Below, piece by piece: positions 31,981 through 41,163 of a stretch of 52,963 nt of DNA. The DNA is from Elusimicrobia bacterium UBA5214 (GTDB lineage: Bacteria > Elusimicrobiota > UBA5214). Positions within the stretch are counted from its first letter, which is position 1. The number at the start of each line of letters is the position of its first letter. The stretch is from positions 21,075 to 74,037 of the forward strand of contig DHVG01000018.1 of NCBI GenBank assembly GCA_002412545.1, written 5' to 3'. The notes under the pieces are model-generated. The model had not been told where the DNA came from. It saw only the letters and a list, made by a program, of their open reading frames with translations, and made no database searches. A program made the translations under genes and the position numbers.

Positions 31981-34656
31981 ATGGGAAGAATCTTTTTAAT
32001 TGATGGTAATGCGTATATTCACCGTGCTTATCATGCTTTACCTCCTTTAACTAATTCTAAAGGTGAAGAAGTAGGTGCAGTTTATGGTTTCATTCGGATG
32101 TTAAATAAAATTATTCGCCAAAGACTTGACTATCTAATAGTATGTTTTGATTATCCAGCACCGACCTTCCGGCATCGAGAATTTATTGAATATAAAGCAA
32201 CCCGTAAAGAAATAGAACCCGGTTTAGTGGGACAGATACCTTTAGCCAAAGAAATAGTTGATGCTTTGAATATAACTTCGGTAGAGAAAGAAAGTTATGA
32301 AGCCGATGACCTGATTGCTACATTAGCAAAAAAATTTTCTTCTTTGGAAGAAATAATTATTGTAACCGGTGATAAAGATGTTTTACAGTTGGTTAACGAT
32401 AAGGTCTTTGTTTTAAATGAACCTAAAGATATATTTTATACAAAGGAAAAAGTTAAAGAAAAGTATGGTGTGGAACCGGAAAAACTAATTGATATTTTTG
32501 GTTTAAGTGGTGATGTAACTGATAATATACCCGGTGTAATTGGTATTGGTGAAAAAACAGCATTAAAACTTATTCAAGAATACGGCAGTATTGAAAATTT
32601 ATACGACAACTTAGATAAATTATCCGGAAAACTTAAAGAGAACCTGCAAAAAGGAAGAGAAAATGCCTTTTTAAGTAAAAAGTTAGTAACTTTAAATAAA
32701 GATGTTCCTTTAGACACAACATTTCGTCTTGAAGATTGTCGCACTCCACAAGAGCTACCAGGCAATCACCTGAAAAGAGAAAAACTGATTACTCTTCTGA
32801 AACGTCTAGAATTCATTAGTCTTGTCTCCGAATTCTTACCGACGGGAATTGAAAAGAATGTTAATTGTCAAACTATTCTGGGAAAAAATGATTTTGAAAA
32901 ATTTATTCTGAATTTAGGACAATGTTCTGCTTTTTCTTTTGATTTGGAGACAACCAATTTAAATCCTTTATTAGCCAAGATTGTCGGACTATCTTTTTCT
33001 TTTAAACCAGAGTGGGCATTTTATATCCCAGTTGGACATAATTATCTTGGCTGTCCGGAACAATTGAGCAAATGTGATGTTTTGAGAGAACTTAAACCAA
33101 TCTTGGAAAATGACAAAATTGCTAAATATGGGCAAAATATTAAGTATGATTATTTAGTTTTATCTAAAGAAAACATTAAAATAAAAAATATTATTTTTGA
33201 TACGATGATTGCATCTTATCTACTTAATCCGTCAAGACAAAATCATAATTTAGGAGATATTGTTCTTGAATACTTGGGTGAAAAAATGATCCCGATTGAA
33301 GAACTAATTGGTAAAGGTGCTAAACAAAAAACTATGGACAAGATTGATATTGAGCAAGTGAAAAAATACAGTTGTGCTGATGCGGAAACAGTATTTCGTC
33401 TGGTTGAGATTCTTAAACCTTTACTTGAAGAAAAAAAACTTGATTCGCTTTTTTACAATGTTGAATTTCCACTATTATTTGTCTTATCGGAAATGGAAAA
33501 TAATGGTATTCGTATTGACAAAGAATATTTTAGAAATCTATCTAACGAATTTGCTCAAGAAATGGAAAAATTAGAAAAAAAAGTTTACCAAATTACCGGG
33601 CAGGAATTTAACCTTAATTCGCCTAAGCAACTATCTTTTATTTTATTTGAAAAATTCCATTTACCGGTCATCCGTCGGACAAAGACCGGCATCTCCACTG
33701 ACGAAGAAGTATTAAAGACACTCTCCTCTACTCATGAATTACCCAGTTTGATTCTGGAATATCGCGAATTACAAAAACTTAAATCTACTTATGTTGATGG
33801 TTTAATTGCATTAGTTAACCCGGAGACCGGACGGCTCCACACTTCATTTAATCAGACAGTTACTGCTACCGGTAGGCTTTCTTCTTCTGACCCGAATTTA
33901 CAAAATATACCCATTCGTACCGAATTAGGTAAAAAAATACGGCGTGGTTTCGTTCCTGAGGAAGGATGGCTTTTTTTATCTGCTGATTATTCACAGATTG
34001 ATTTACGGGTTTTAGCCCATCTTTCCGGCGATAAAATTCTTATAGAAGCATTCAAAAAGGGTGAAGATGTACATAATGCTACCGCTTGCGAAATTTTTGG
34101 TATTCCAGCAGAAAAAATTTCTCCTGAACTACGGAGAATAGCAAAAACAATAAATTTTGGTATAATCTATGGGATGTCTGCTTTTGGACTTTCCCAACAG
34201 TTGGGTATTTCTCAAAAAGAAGCAGAAAAGTATATTCAAAATTATTTCAATAAATACTCGGGTGTAAAAATTTGGATTGAAAAAACATTAGAAGAAGCAA
34301 GAAAAAAAGGTTATGTTTCTACTTTGCTAAACCGGATTCGTTATTTACCAGAAATAAATTCTAAAAATGGGCAAATGCGTTCTTTTGCTGAACGGGCAGC
34401 GATGAATACACCGGTTCAGGGTAGTGCGGCAGATATTATAAAAGTAGCAATGATTAATATTAGTCGCAAGTTGCAAGTTGCAGGTTACAGGTCAAAGATG
34501 TTAGTACAGGTGCATGATGAATTACTTTTTGAATGTCCGGAAGAAGAAATTGGAGAAATGAAAAAATTAGTAACAGAAGAAATGGAAAATGCAATCAAAC
34601 TGAATATCCCACTTGTTGCTGAGATAAAAACTGGTTTGAATTGGAGTGACTTATAA
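31981..34656 (+). CDS. polA: DNA polymerase I
   Basis: The 891-residue enzyme has all three domains: 5'-3' flap nuclease (about 1-290), 3'-5' proofreading exonuclease (about 305-485) and family A polymerase (about 510-891). The exonuclease is intact, with FDLETTNLNP, the NIKYD Asp and YSCADAE. Polymerase motifs are ADYSQIDLRVLAHLSGD (A), RRIAKTINFGIIYG (B) and QVHDELLFE (C). A short CAAGTTGCAAGTTGCAGG word repeat (34466-34485) encodes KLQVAG between motifs B and C, at a naturally variable spot. The start has no visible Shine-Dalgarno and follows a GATTACAAATTGC word repeat. Confidence 0.97.
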   Translation: MGRIFLIDGNAYIHRAYHALPPLTNSKGEEVGAVYGFIRMLNKIIRQRLDYLIVCFDYPAPTFRHREFIEYKATRKEIEPGLVGQIPLAKEIVDALNITSVEKESYEADDLIATLAKKFSSLEEIIIVTGDKDVLQLVNDKVFVLNEPKDIFYTKEKVKEKYGVEPEKLIDIFGLSGDVTDNIPGVIGIGEKTALKLIQEYGSIENLYDNLDKLSGKLKENLQKGRENAFLSKKLVTLNKDVPLDTTFRLEDCRTPQELPGNHLKREKLITLLKRLEFISLVSEFLPTGIEKNVNCQTILGKNDFEKFILNLGQCSAFSFDLETTNLNPLLAKIVGLSFSFKPEWAFYIPVGHNYLGCPEQLSKCDVLRELKPILENDKIAKYGQNIKYDYLVLSKENIKIKNIIFDTMIASYLLNPSRQNHNLGDIVLEYLGEKMIPIEELIGKGAKQKTMDKIDIEQVKKYSCADAETVFRLVEILKPLLEEKKLDSLFYNVEFPLLFVLSEMENNGIRIDKEYFRNLSNEFAQEMEKLEKKVYQITGQEFNLNSPKQLSFILFEKFHLPVIRRTKTGISTDEEVLKTLSSTHELPSLILEYRELQKLKSTYVDGLIALVNPETGRLHTSFNQTVTATGRLSSSDPNLQNIPIRTELGKKIRRGFVPEEGWLFLSADYSQIDLRVLAHLSGDKILIEAFKKGEDVHNATACEIFGIPAEKISPELRRIAKTINFGIIYGMSAFGLSQQLGISQKEAEKYIQNYFNKYSGVKIWIEKTLEEARKKGYVSTLLNRIRYLPEINSKNGQMRSFAERAAMNTPVQGSAADIIKVAMINISRKLQVAGYRSKMLVQVHDELLFECPEEEIGEMKKLVTEEMENAIKLNIPLVAEIKTGLNWSDL

Positions 34657-34698
34657 TGACGGACAAGTGAGAAAATAGCAATGAAAATCGGAGAAGAT

Positions 34699-35361
34699 AT
34701 GGAAAAAAGTATTGGGCAGATTTTGAAAGAAGCAAGAGGAAAACGAAAAATCACATTAGAAGATGTGCATAAAAAGACAAGGATAAGCATAAAATATATC
34801 TTAGCTTTAGAAGAAGACCATCCGAATAATTTTCCCGGGGAGGCATATTTTCTTGGGTTCTTAAGAAATTATGCCAAATTCTTGGGACTAAATTCGGAAG
34901 AATTAGTTGAAAAATATCTTAAATCACTTACTAATTTCCAGTTAGAAACTGTACAGTTGGCAAAAGAATCCAAATCTTCAATTACTTATTCAAAGTATCG
35001 TGTAAGTGTACTTTTATTTCTGTTTGTTTTGGTTCTAATCTATTTTCTTTTTTCTACGAGATTATTTTTTGAAAAAGAGAAGAAAATCTCTTCACCTCCA
35101 AAATCAATAAATACTTCCCAAGAAAGAAAACTTGTCCTTGAAGCGAAAGCAAGTGCGGATACTTGGTTAAGAGTAATTGCTGATGCAAATTTACTTTATG
35201 AAAGGATACTTTCATCCGGAACAGAAAAAAGATGGGAAGCGAAAGAGAAATTTATTCTCCGGGTAGGTTATGTTCCTGGTTTAGAAATGAAACTAAACGG
35301 CAAGCCGGTAGATTTAATTACCGGAAGTAGTGGATATATAAATAATCTTGTTTTACCGTAG
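34699..35361 (+). CDS. RodZ-like helix-turn-helix membrane protein
   Basis: The product of about 220 residues has an N-terminal Xre-type HTH domain (GQILKEARGKRKITLEDVHK), a single transmembrane helix (about 103-125) and a periplasmic DUF4115-like beta domain (LVLEAKASADTWLRVIAD...MKLNGKPVDL). This is the architecture of RodZ, which links MreB to the cell wall machinery. ATG 34699 is preceded by GGAGAA at a good distance; an in-frame ATG at 34681 would add six residues. Confidence 0.85.
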   Translation: MEKSIGQILKEARGKRKITLEDVHKKTRISIKYILALEEDHPNNFPGEAYFLGFLRNYAKFLGLNSEELVEKYLKSLTNFQLETVQLAKESKSSITYSKYRVSVLLFLFVLVLIYFLFSTRLFFEKEKKISSPPKSINTSQERKLVLEAKASADTWLRVIADANLLYERILSSGTEKRWEAKEKFILRVGYVPGLEMKLNGKPVDLITGSSGYINNLVLP

Positions 35362-35370
35362 GAGACAAGG

Positions 35371-36177
35371 ATGCCGGAATTGCCCGAAGTAGAAACAATA
35401 AAAAGTGACTTAGAAAAAGTAATTCTGAAGAAAAAAATTATAAAAGTAGAACTCTTAGATAAAAAACTGATTAAGGGAATAAAACCAGAATTACTTATTA
35501 AAGAAATCGAAAAAACTACAGTTGACCAGATTATCCGTCGGGGGAAATATCTGATTTTTGTTCTTTCCAATAATAAATCTTTAGTTTTTCATTTAAAACT
35601 GACTGGACAATTAATTTATGGCACACCGGATAAGAAAAGCCGGATAATTTTCTGTTTTGATAATGGTAAATGTTTAAATTTTTTAGACCAACGCAGATTT
35701 GCTGAATTACGTTTAACTAATGAGTGGAATAAAGAGAAAGGTATTATTGATATGGGACCGGAACCTTTTGATAAAAGTTTTAATTTAGAAAAATTTAGAT
35801 GTATGTTGGGAAGCAAGAAAACAAAGATTAAACCACTATTGATGGACCAGAATTTTCTTGCCGGGGTAGGCAATATTTATGCCCAGGAAGTACTTTTTCG
35901 TGTCGGTATTCATCCGGAAAGACCAGTAAACAAACTAAGAACACAGGAAGTAGAAAATCTGTATTCAGCAATAAAAGGTGTTCTCTTAGAAGCAATCAAA
36001 TATCGTGGTTCTTCAGTTGATGCTTATGTTGACACTCAGGGTAAAAAAGGAGGAATGGAACAAAGATTGAAAGTTTACGGACGTGCTGGACAATCCTGTC
36101 AAAACTGTGGAACCTTACTTAAAGAAATGAAACTTGCCGGTCGCGGAACAACATATTGCCCAAAATGCCAAAAATAA
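35371..36177 (+). CDS. mutM: Formamidopyrimidine-DNA glycosylase (Fpg/MutM)
   Basis: Fpg removes 8-oxoguanine and formamidopyrimidines and nicks the AP site. The 268-residue protein starts MPELPEVETI with catalytic Pro2 and Glu3, has the H2TH region (LAGVGNIYAQEVLF) and ends with a CxxC...CxxC zinc finger (CQNCG and CPKCQK). The ribosome site GGAGACAAGG precedes the ATG, nine bases after rodZ. Confidence 0.95.
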   Translation: MPELPEVETIKSDLEKVILKKKIIKVELLDKKLIKGIKPELLIKEIEKTTVDQIIRRGKYLIFVLSNNKSLVFHLKLTGQLIYGTPDKKSRIIFCFDNGKCLNFLDQRRFAELRLTNEWNKEKGIIDMGPEPFDKSFNLEKFRCMLGSKKTKIKPLLMDQNFLAGVGNIYAQEVLFRVGIHPERPVNKLRTQEVENLYSAIKGVLLEAIKYRGSSVDAYVDTQGKKGGMEQRLKVYGRAGQSCQNCGTLLKEMKLAGRGTTYCPKCQK

Positions 36178-36219
36178 ACCGCGGATTACACAGATGAAAC
36201 CCCGAAATTTCAATTACTG

Positions 36220-36879
36220 ATGTTGAAAAAGAAAAAACTAATCACTAACCACTATCCACTATCCACTGTTATCATTGGTCTAACTGGTGGTATTGCTTCT
36301 GGGAAAAGTATAGTTATAAATGAATTCAAGAAATTAGGTGCGAAAATTATTGATGCTGACCGGATAGCTCATCAGCTACTAAAACAAGATAAAAAAATAA
36401 AAAAAGAAATTATCAGTTTTTTTGGTGAAGAGGTACAAAAAAAGAACGGTGAAATTAACCGCAAAAAATTAGGTAAAATAGTTTTTGCCGATACGAAAAA
36501 AAGAAAATTACTAGAAAAAATTGTTCATCCACTAATTATTAGTGAAATCAAGAAAAAACTTAATCACTTAATCACTAAATCACGCAATCACTGTATAGTT
36601 ATTGATGCTCCTTTACTTTTTGAAGCAGGAATAACCAATCTGGTGGATAAAATTATTGTTGTTTTTGTACCCAAAAAAATACAATTGAAACGATTGATGA
36701 AAAGAAATCAAATAAACAAAAAGGAAGCCGAGCAGAGAATTTCAAGTCAGTGGGATATAAGAAAGAAAGTAAAATCTGCTGATTTTGTGATTAATAATAC
36801 TAACAACCTGTCTTCTTTGCGTAAACAAGTTGAAATTATCTGGAACAGAATAACCGAAGTTAAAATTTTTTTTGAATAG
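36220..36879 (+). CDS. coaE: Dephospho-CoA kinase
   Basis: CoaE performs the last step of coenzyme A synthesis. The P-loop is GLTGGIASGKS and the substrate region is DADRIAHQLL. VIDAPLLFEAG and the lid RNQINKKEAEQRI are also present. The 219-residue protein carries about 16 extra residues before VIIGLTGG, LITNHYPLST, encoded by a CCACTATCCACTATCC word repeat (36237-36268). A second in-frame word repeat of AATCACT (36560-36592) encodes NHLITKSRNH before the Walker B strand. The start codon is uncertain because the N-terminus is repeat-derived. Confidence 0.93.
   Translation: MLKKKKLITNHYPLSTVIIGLTGGIASGKSIVINEFKKLGAKIIDADRIAHQLLKQDKKIKKEIISFFGEEVQKKNGEINRKKLGKIVFADTKKRKLLEKIVHPLIISEIKKKLNHLITKSRNHCIVIDAPLLFEAGITNLVDKIIVVFVPKKIQLKRLMKRNQINKKEAEQRISSQWDIRKKVKSADFVINNTNNLSSLRKQVEIIWNRITEVKIFFE
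36560..36592. repeat. AATCACT tandem words in coaE
   Basis: Four degenerate copies of AATCACT(TA) are in frame between helix and Walker B strand of CoaE. Confidence 0.75.
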
Positions 36880-36883
36880 CCCC

Positions 36884-36912
36884 TTGACAAGAAAAAAGAA
36901 ATAATGTAATAT
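36884..36912 (+). promoter_or_regulatory. Sigma70 promoter of rho
   Basis: TTGACA (36884-36889), a 17-bp spacer and TAATAT (36907-36912). The start near 36919 would leave a leader of about 230 nt. Confidence 0.75.
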
Positions 36913-36918
36913 CTATTC

Positions 36919-37151
36919 CACCGACACAACTTCTATGTATCTGGTCTAAATAAATTCTTTCCAAAAATTAAATCAAAACTAAATGGACGGGAACATATCA
37001 CTTCTTTTAACCTGTTTTTTAATTCAAATCTAACGAAAGAGGAATCACTTAAAGTAAACTATCTGATAGAAAAAGAATCAACCTATCAATGAAGTTAAAC
37101 TAAAAAAATTATTTCAGAAGAAGAGGTAAACACCTCGGGAGGAATTTGTAA
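36919..37151 (+). promoter_or_regulatory. Long leader of rho with GAGGT/ACCTC hairpin next to the ribosome site
   Basis: The leader is C-containing and weakly structured, and a 60-codon open frame without a start codon crosses it. GAGGTAAACACCTC (37123-37136) forms a small hairpin directly before the GGGAGG ribosome site. Long leaders used for rho autoregulation are known in other bacteria. The mechanism here is inference. Confidence 0.4.
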
Positions 37152-38450
37152 ATGGCTGCACCAATGGATGCTACAATGCTGAACAAAATGACCATTCCTG
37201 AACTAACCAAAATGGCTAAAGAGTTAAAAATTGAATCAGTGGCCGGTTTAAGGAAACAGGACTTAATTGCTAAAATTATTGAAGCACAAGCTGCACAAGC
37301 AGGTAATGCCGGTATTATTTATGATGAAGGTGTATTAGAAGTGCTTCCTGATGGTTTTGGTTTTTTGCGTTCACCGAACTATAATTATTTACCTGGTCCG
37401 GATGACATTTATATTTCACCTTCACAGATTAAAAAATTTGCTTTGCGTAAAGGTGATGTAGTTGCAGGGTATATCCGCCCGCCTAAAGAAGGCGAACGTT
37501 TTTTTGCTCTTCTCCAGATAGAATCAGTAAATAAAGAAAAACCAGAAATAATCCGTGAACGAATGCTTTTTGATAATCTTACTCCCTTATATCCGGAGGA
37601 ACATATCGTTTTGGAAACGAAGAAAGACGAATTAACTACACGGGTAATTGATTTAACTGCTCCCTTAGGTAAAGGACAAAGAGGACTAATCGTTGCCGCA
37701 CCGCGCACAGGAAAGACAATTATTTTACAAAAAATTGCCAATGCAATTACCACTAATCACCCTGAAATTTTGTTAATTGTTCTTTTGATTGATGAAAGAC
37801 CGGAAGAGGTTACCGATATGCAACGTTCAGTGAAAGGTGAAGTAATTTCTTCTACTTTTGATGAACCAGCCGACCGTCATGTGCAGGTTGCTGAAATGGT
37901 TTTGGAGAAAGCAAAACGCATGGTGGAACATAAAAATGATGTGGTGATTCTTCTTGATTCAATAACCCGTTTAGCCCGTGCCTATAATGCGATTACACCA
38001 TCGAGTGGACGAGTTCTTTCGGGTGGTATTGATGCTAACGCTTTGCAGCGTCCGAAACGTTTTTTTGGCGCAGCAAGAAATATTGAAGAAGGCGGTAGTT
38101 TAACCATTATTGCTACTGCTTTAGTAGAAACCGGGAGCCGTATGGATGAAGTTATCTTTGAAGAATTTAAAGGGACAGGAAATATGGAACTTGTCCTTGA
38201 CCGTAATCTTTCCAATAAACGTATTTTCCCAGCAATTGACATAAACAGATCAGGCACACGGAAAGAGGAATTATTGCTTAGTGGAGATGAATTGAATAAA
38301 GTTTGGATTCTGCGTAAAGTATTAAGTACATTGAATCCTGTGGAAACAATGGAATTACTTTTAGAGAAGTTACAAGCAACAAAATCAAATAAGGATTTTC
38401 TCCGTTCGATGGAAATTTCAAGTATGGAGAAAGTAAACAGTTACGTTTAA
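37152..38450 (+). CDS. rho: Transcription termination factor Rho
   Basis: The 432-residue hexameric RNA helicase has the Rho-N helical domain (about 8-48), an RNA-binding cold-shock-like domain (about 55-125, GVLEVLPDGFGFLRSP, DDIYISPSQI), Walker A APRTGKT, Walker B VVILLDSITRLARAYN and the C-terminal MELLLEKL. It starts at ATG 37152 after GGGAGG. Unlike many Rho proteins it has no long N-terminal insertion. It has its own promoter and leader. Confidence 0.97.
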   Translation: MAAPMDATMLNKMTIPELTKMAKELKIESVAGLRKQDLIAKIIEAQAAQAGNAGIIYDEGVLEVLPDGFGFLRSPNYNYLPGPDDIYISPSQIKKFALRKGDVVAGYIRPPKEGERFFALLQIESVNKEKPEIIRERMLFDNLTPLYPEEHIVLETKKDELTTRVIDLTAPLGKGQRGLIVAAPRTGKTIILQKIANAITTNHPEILLIVLLIDERPEEVTDMQRSVKGEVISSTFDEPADRHVQVAEMVLEKAKRMVEHKNDVVILLDSITRLARAYNAITPSSGRVLSGGIDANALQRPKRFFGAARNIEEGGSLTIIATALVETGSRMDEVIFEEFKGTGNMELVLDRNLSNKRIFPAIDINRSGTRKEELLLSGDELNKVWILRKVLSTLNPVETMELLLEKLQATKSNKDFLRSMEISSMEKVNSYV

Positions 38451-38510
38451 CCTCGTAGATGGAAATCTTTACCCTGAGAAATGCAAGGCATTTCCAGGAC
38501 TGAGTCCTCG

Positions 38511-38586
38511 CCCCCCTTCTTGCTTTTGCCTGCCCCCGCGTCTCCTGACGCAAGTCGGGGTGGCGGGCAAGAAAGCAGGAGGGCAG
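38511..38586. repeat. GC-rich long palindrome, copy 1
   Basis: A stretch of about 70 bp with arms like CCTTCTTGC...GCAAGAAAGCAGG and inner CCCCGCGTC/GACGCAAG...CGGGG. It matches the reverse complement of about 52003-52073 nearly base for base. It lies between rho and the rpmE promoter. Confidence 0.85.
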
Positions 38587-38595
38587 AGGGCGGGG

Positions 38596-38624
38596 TTGAC
38601 AGAAAAAAGAGAAAAAGATAGAAT
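38596..38624 (+). promoter_or_regulatory. Sigma70 promoter of rpmE
   Basis: TTGACA (38596-38601), a 17-bp purine-rich spacer and TAGAAT (38619-38624), about 30 bp before the start codon. Confidence 0.75.
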
Positions 38625-38654
38625 GTCCTTTAAGTGAGAAAGGAGAAAAAACAA

Positions 38655-38924
38655 ATGAGAGAAGGTATTCATCCAAAATATGTAGATACAACAGTTACTT
38701 GTGCGTGTGGATATAGTTTTCAGACCCGTTCAACTAAACCAGAAATAAAGTTGGAAATTTGCAGTCATTGTCATCCATTTTTTACCGGCAAACAGAAACT
38801 TGTAGATAGCGCAGGACGCGTAGAGAGATTCCATAGACGTTATAAGAAAACCGAAGGGAAAACAATACGCAAGAAAGTATCTTCCCTGTCTGCCGACAGG
38901 CGAGATAAGAAAAAAGAAAAGTAG
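38655..38924 (+). CDS. rpmE: 50S ribosomal protein L31, zinc-binding type
   Basis: The 89-residue protein has the L31 core MREGIHPKYVDTTVTCACGY with the CxC plus CSHC zinc ligands (C+ type) and HPFFTGKQKLVDSAGRVERF. ATG 38655 follows AGGAG at nine bases. The C-terminal 20 residues are a Lys-rich tail beyond the usual end and contain a CCTGTC/GACAGG palindrome (38884-38902), one more repeat-like element in coding sequence. Confidence 0.95.
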   Translation: MREGIHPKYVDTTVTCACGYSFQTRSTKPEIKLEICSHCHPFFTGKQKLVDSAGRVERFHRRYKKTEGKTIRKKVSSLSADRRDKKKEK

Positions 38925-38977
38925 ATTGTTTAATTTGAGGATTGCTCGCTTCATTTTTGGTGAAGCGGGTTAGATTT

Positions 38978-39013
38978 AGACGGAACCGAAAAGAGTAAGT
39001 TCTGTCTTTTTTG
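38978..39013 (+). terminator. Intrinsic terminator of rpmE
   Basis: AGACGGAAC (38978-38986) pairs with GTTCTGTCT (38999-39007, one G-U pair), followed by TTTTTG. A second hairpin CGCTTCA/TGAAGCG lies just upstream. Confidence 0.75.
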
Positions 39014-39018
39014 TTTTG

Positions 39019-39158
39019 AGATTGTTGAAAAACCTTAACAATCTTTGATTACGGTGATAAAAGACAAGATTACAGAGATTAAGTTCCGACGATAATATCG
39101 CTGTAATCGCCTCTCAAAATCGCTGGAATCAAGACCGTTAATGACTTTTTCAACGGTC
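39019..39158. repeat. Two GTTGAAAAA-type palindromes framing a GATTAC/GTAATC word array
   Basis: 39019-39044 (AGATTG...CAATCT arms) and 39133-39158 (GACCGTT...AACGGTC arms, inverted core) frame words such as GATTACGGTGAT, GATTACAGAGATT and CTGTAATCGCC. The gap lies between rpmE and prfA. Confidence 0.75.
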
Positions 39159-39170
39159 TCATTAAAAAAT

Positions 39171-40253
39171 ATGGAAAAAAAATTCAATTCTATTGAAAAA
39201 CGTTTTTTTGAATTAGAAGAAATTTTAGCTAAACCGGAAGTAATTAAAGATTTAAACAAATACCAAGGGTATCGGAAAGAATACGCTTCTTTGTTTCCGT
39301 TAATCAGTCAAATTCGTGAATATCAGAAGATTAAAAAAGAAATCGCAAACCTTGAAGAGATGATTCCTGACGAAAAAGATAAAGAATTAAAAGAATTGGC
39401 CGAAAACGAAATTATCAGTTTGAAAGAAAAATTGAAACAAGTCGTAGATGGAATTAATTTGTTATTAGCACCTACTGACCCTTTGAGTGACAGAAATGTA
39501 ATTCTGGAAATTCGTGCTGGTGCTGGTGGTGAAGAAGCGGCACTTTTTGTTTCTGACCTTTACCGGATGTATGCGCGTTATGCAGAAAAAAAAGGATGGA
39601 GAATAGAATTACTTTCCACTCATTCAACGGATTACGGTGGATTTAAAGAAATAATTTTTCTTATTCAAGGTAAAGGTGTATGGAATGATTTTAAATATGA
39701 AGGTGGTGTACACCGCGTACAAAGAGTACCCGTAACTGAAGCAAGTGGACGAATTCATACTTCAACTTGTAGTGTCGCTGTCCTACCAGAAGCGGAAGAA
39801 GTTGACTTTGAAATTAAACCCGAAGATTTGCGGATTGATACTTTTCGTGCTTCCGGGAAAGGAGGACAGCATCTACAAAAAACCGATTCCGCAGTAAGAA
39901 TAACCCATCTCCCTACTGGTCTGGTTGTTCAATCGCAGGATGAACGTTCACAATGGCAAAACAAAAATAAAGCATTGAAAATTCTAAGAGCACGACTTTT
40001 AGCGCAAAAAAGAGAAGAACAAGAAAAATCTTTATCTCGGGATAGGAAAATACAGATTGGCACAATGGAACGAGCAGAAAAAATCCGCACCTATAATTTT
40101 CCACAAAATCGTGTTACTGACCATCGGATTGGAATAACTTTATACAAGCTTAAAGAAATACTTGATGGCGAATTGGAACCATTTTTTGCTGCTTTAAAAA
40201 AAGAGGAAATGTTGGCTAATGAAAACAAATTATACGCTGAAACTTCTTCTTAA
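39171..40253 (+). CDS. prfA: Peptide chain release factor 1
   Basis: RF1 reads UAA and UAG. The 361-residue protein has the GGQ loop (SGKGGQHLQKTDSAVRITH) and the codon-recognition tripeptide in RVPVTEASGRIHTS (PVT), which sets it apart from RF2. ATG 39171 is the family start; the upstream in-frame extension from 39141 is repeat-encoded. Its last 35 bases overlap prmC, whose product methylates the GGQ glutamine. Confidence 0.95.
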   Translation: MEKKFNSIEKRFFELEEILAKPEVIKDLNKYQGYRKEYASLFPLISQIREYQKIKKEIANLEEMIPDEKDKELKELAENEIISLKEKLKQVVDGINLLLAPTDPLSDRNVILEIRAGAGGEEAALFVSDLYRMYARYAEKKGWRIELLSTHSTDYGGFKEIIFLIQGKGVWNDFKYEGGVHRVQRVPVTEASGRIHTSTCSVAVLPEAEEVDFEIKPEDLRIDTFRASGKGGQHLQKTDSAVRITHLPTGLVVQSQDERSQWQNKNKALKILRARLLAQKREEQEKSLSRDRKIQIGTMERAEKIRTYNFPQNRVTDHRIGITLYKLKEILDGELEPFFAALKKEEMLANENKLYAETSS

Positions 40254-41148
40254 GGAAATAAATTCTGAATTAGGTAAAGCAAATATTTCGGAGAGAAGAA
40301 TTGAGAGTGAGCTTTTTCTTGCTCATCTTTACGGTTGCACTCGTCCGGAATTATATCTTCGTTTAAGCGAACAAGTATCTCAGGAAAAAATTATCTTTTG
40401 TCAGGAATTTGTTAAACAGAGAAAAAAAGGAGTGCCGCTACCATACTTTTTAGGTGAAACTGAGTTTATGGGTTTGAAATTTTTTCTTCAACCCGGTGTA
40501 TTCATCCCACGGCAAGAAACAGAAATTTTAGTTGAAGAAACAATTAAAATTGCTTATCAACTTATGAACTTACCTGCCCCGTATAGAGCCGAAGGTTCTT
40601 GTGCGGGGTCAACTTGTCCATTAAATATACTTGATTTAGGAACCGGAAGCGGAAACATCGCGGTTAGTTTAGCTAAATATCTGTCTAGGGTTAAGATAAT
40701 TGCTACCGATATTTCAGAGAACGCTTTAAAAATTGCCCAAAAAAATGCACAATTACATAATGTAGAGAGACAAATTACTTTTTTCCAAGGTAATTTATTT
40801 GAGCTACTTACTACTGACTACTCACTACCGACTACTTATTATGATATAATTGTTTCTAATCCACCATATATTACTGAAAAGGATTCGCCCGATTTAGAAA
40901 AAGAATTATCTTATGAGCCAGAGATTGCTCTTTTTGCTAAAGATGATGGTTTGGAATATTTTCAAAGGATTATTCCACAGGCAAATAAATTTCTTAAACC
41001 TGAAGGATACTTGCTTGTTGAAATTGGATACGGACAGAAAGAAAAAGTGGAAAATATATTCTTTTCTTCCGGATTCAAAAAAATAAAAACAGTAAAAGAT
41101 TATTCCAATATTGAACGAATAATAATTGGAGGAGATTGTACCACTTAA
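40219..41148 (+). CDS. prmC: Release factor N5-glutamine methyltransferase
   Basis: PrmC methylates Gln of the GGQ motif in release factors. Visible are the N-terminal helical domain, the SAM motif ILDLGTGSGNIAVSLA and the catalytic NPPY (IIVSNPPYI). At 309 residues it is longer than usual, because two stretches look inserted: LPAPYRAEGSCAGSTCP (about 116-132, related to the CCCCGCACC element) and LLTTDYSLPTTYY (about 197-209, an ACTACT word repeat). Both lie at loop positions, before the SAM motif and before NPPY. Confidence 0.93.
   Translation: MKTNYTLKLLLKEINSELGKANISERRIESELFLAHLYGCTRPELYLRLSEQVSQEKIIFCQEFVKQRKKGVPLPYFLGETEFMGLKFFLQPGVFIPRQETEILVEETIKIAYQLMNLPAPYRAEGSCAGSTCPLNILDLGTGSGNIAVSLAKYLSRVKIIATDISENALKIAQKNAQLHNVERQITFFQGNLFELLTTDYSLPTTYYDIIVSNPPYITEKDSPDLEKELSYEPEIALFAKDDGLEYFQRIIPQANKFLKPEGYLLVEIGYGQKEKVENIFFSSGFKKIKTVKDYSNIERIIIGGDCTT
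40566..40607. repeat. CCCCG...CGGGG element inside prmC
   Basis: GCCCCGTATAGAGCCGAAGG...TTGTGCGGGGTC has CCCCG/CGGGG ends and an extra inner AGCCGAAGG segment. It is in frame and encodes residues absent from ordinary PrmC. Confidence 0.6.
40805..40838. repeat. ACTACT word repeat in prmC
   Basis: TACTTACTACTGACTACTC and ACTACCGACTACTT are degenerate repeats of one word in frame, encoding LLTTDYSLPTTYY just before the catalytic NPPY. Confidence 0.75.
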
Positions 41149-41163
41149 GAGGGGGACAGTGAG

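Noticed and set aside
5625..36940. Shared ACTTCTATGT near the 5' ends of the hydrogenase and rho leaders
   Set aside because: Ten bases at different distances from the two predicted transcription starts; no common structure around them.
36913..37091. 60-codon open stretch in the rho leader
   Set aside because: It has no ATG, GTG or TTG in frame and no ribosome site; in AT-rich leader sequence such a run can occur by chance. A decayed gene remnant is possible but unsupported.
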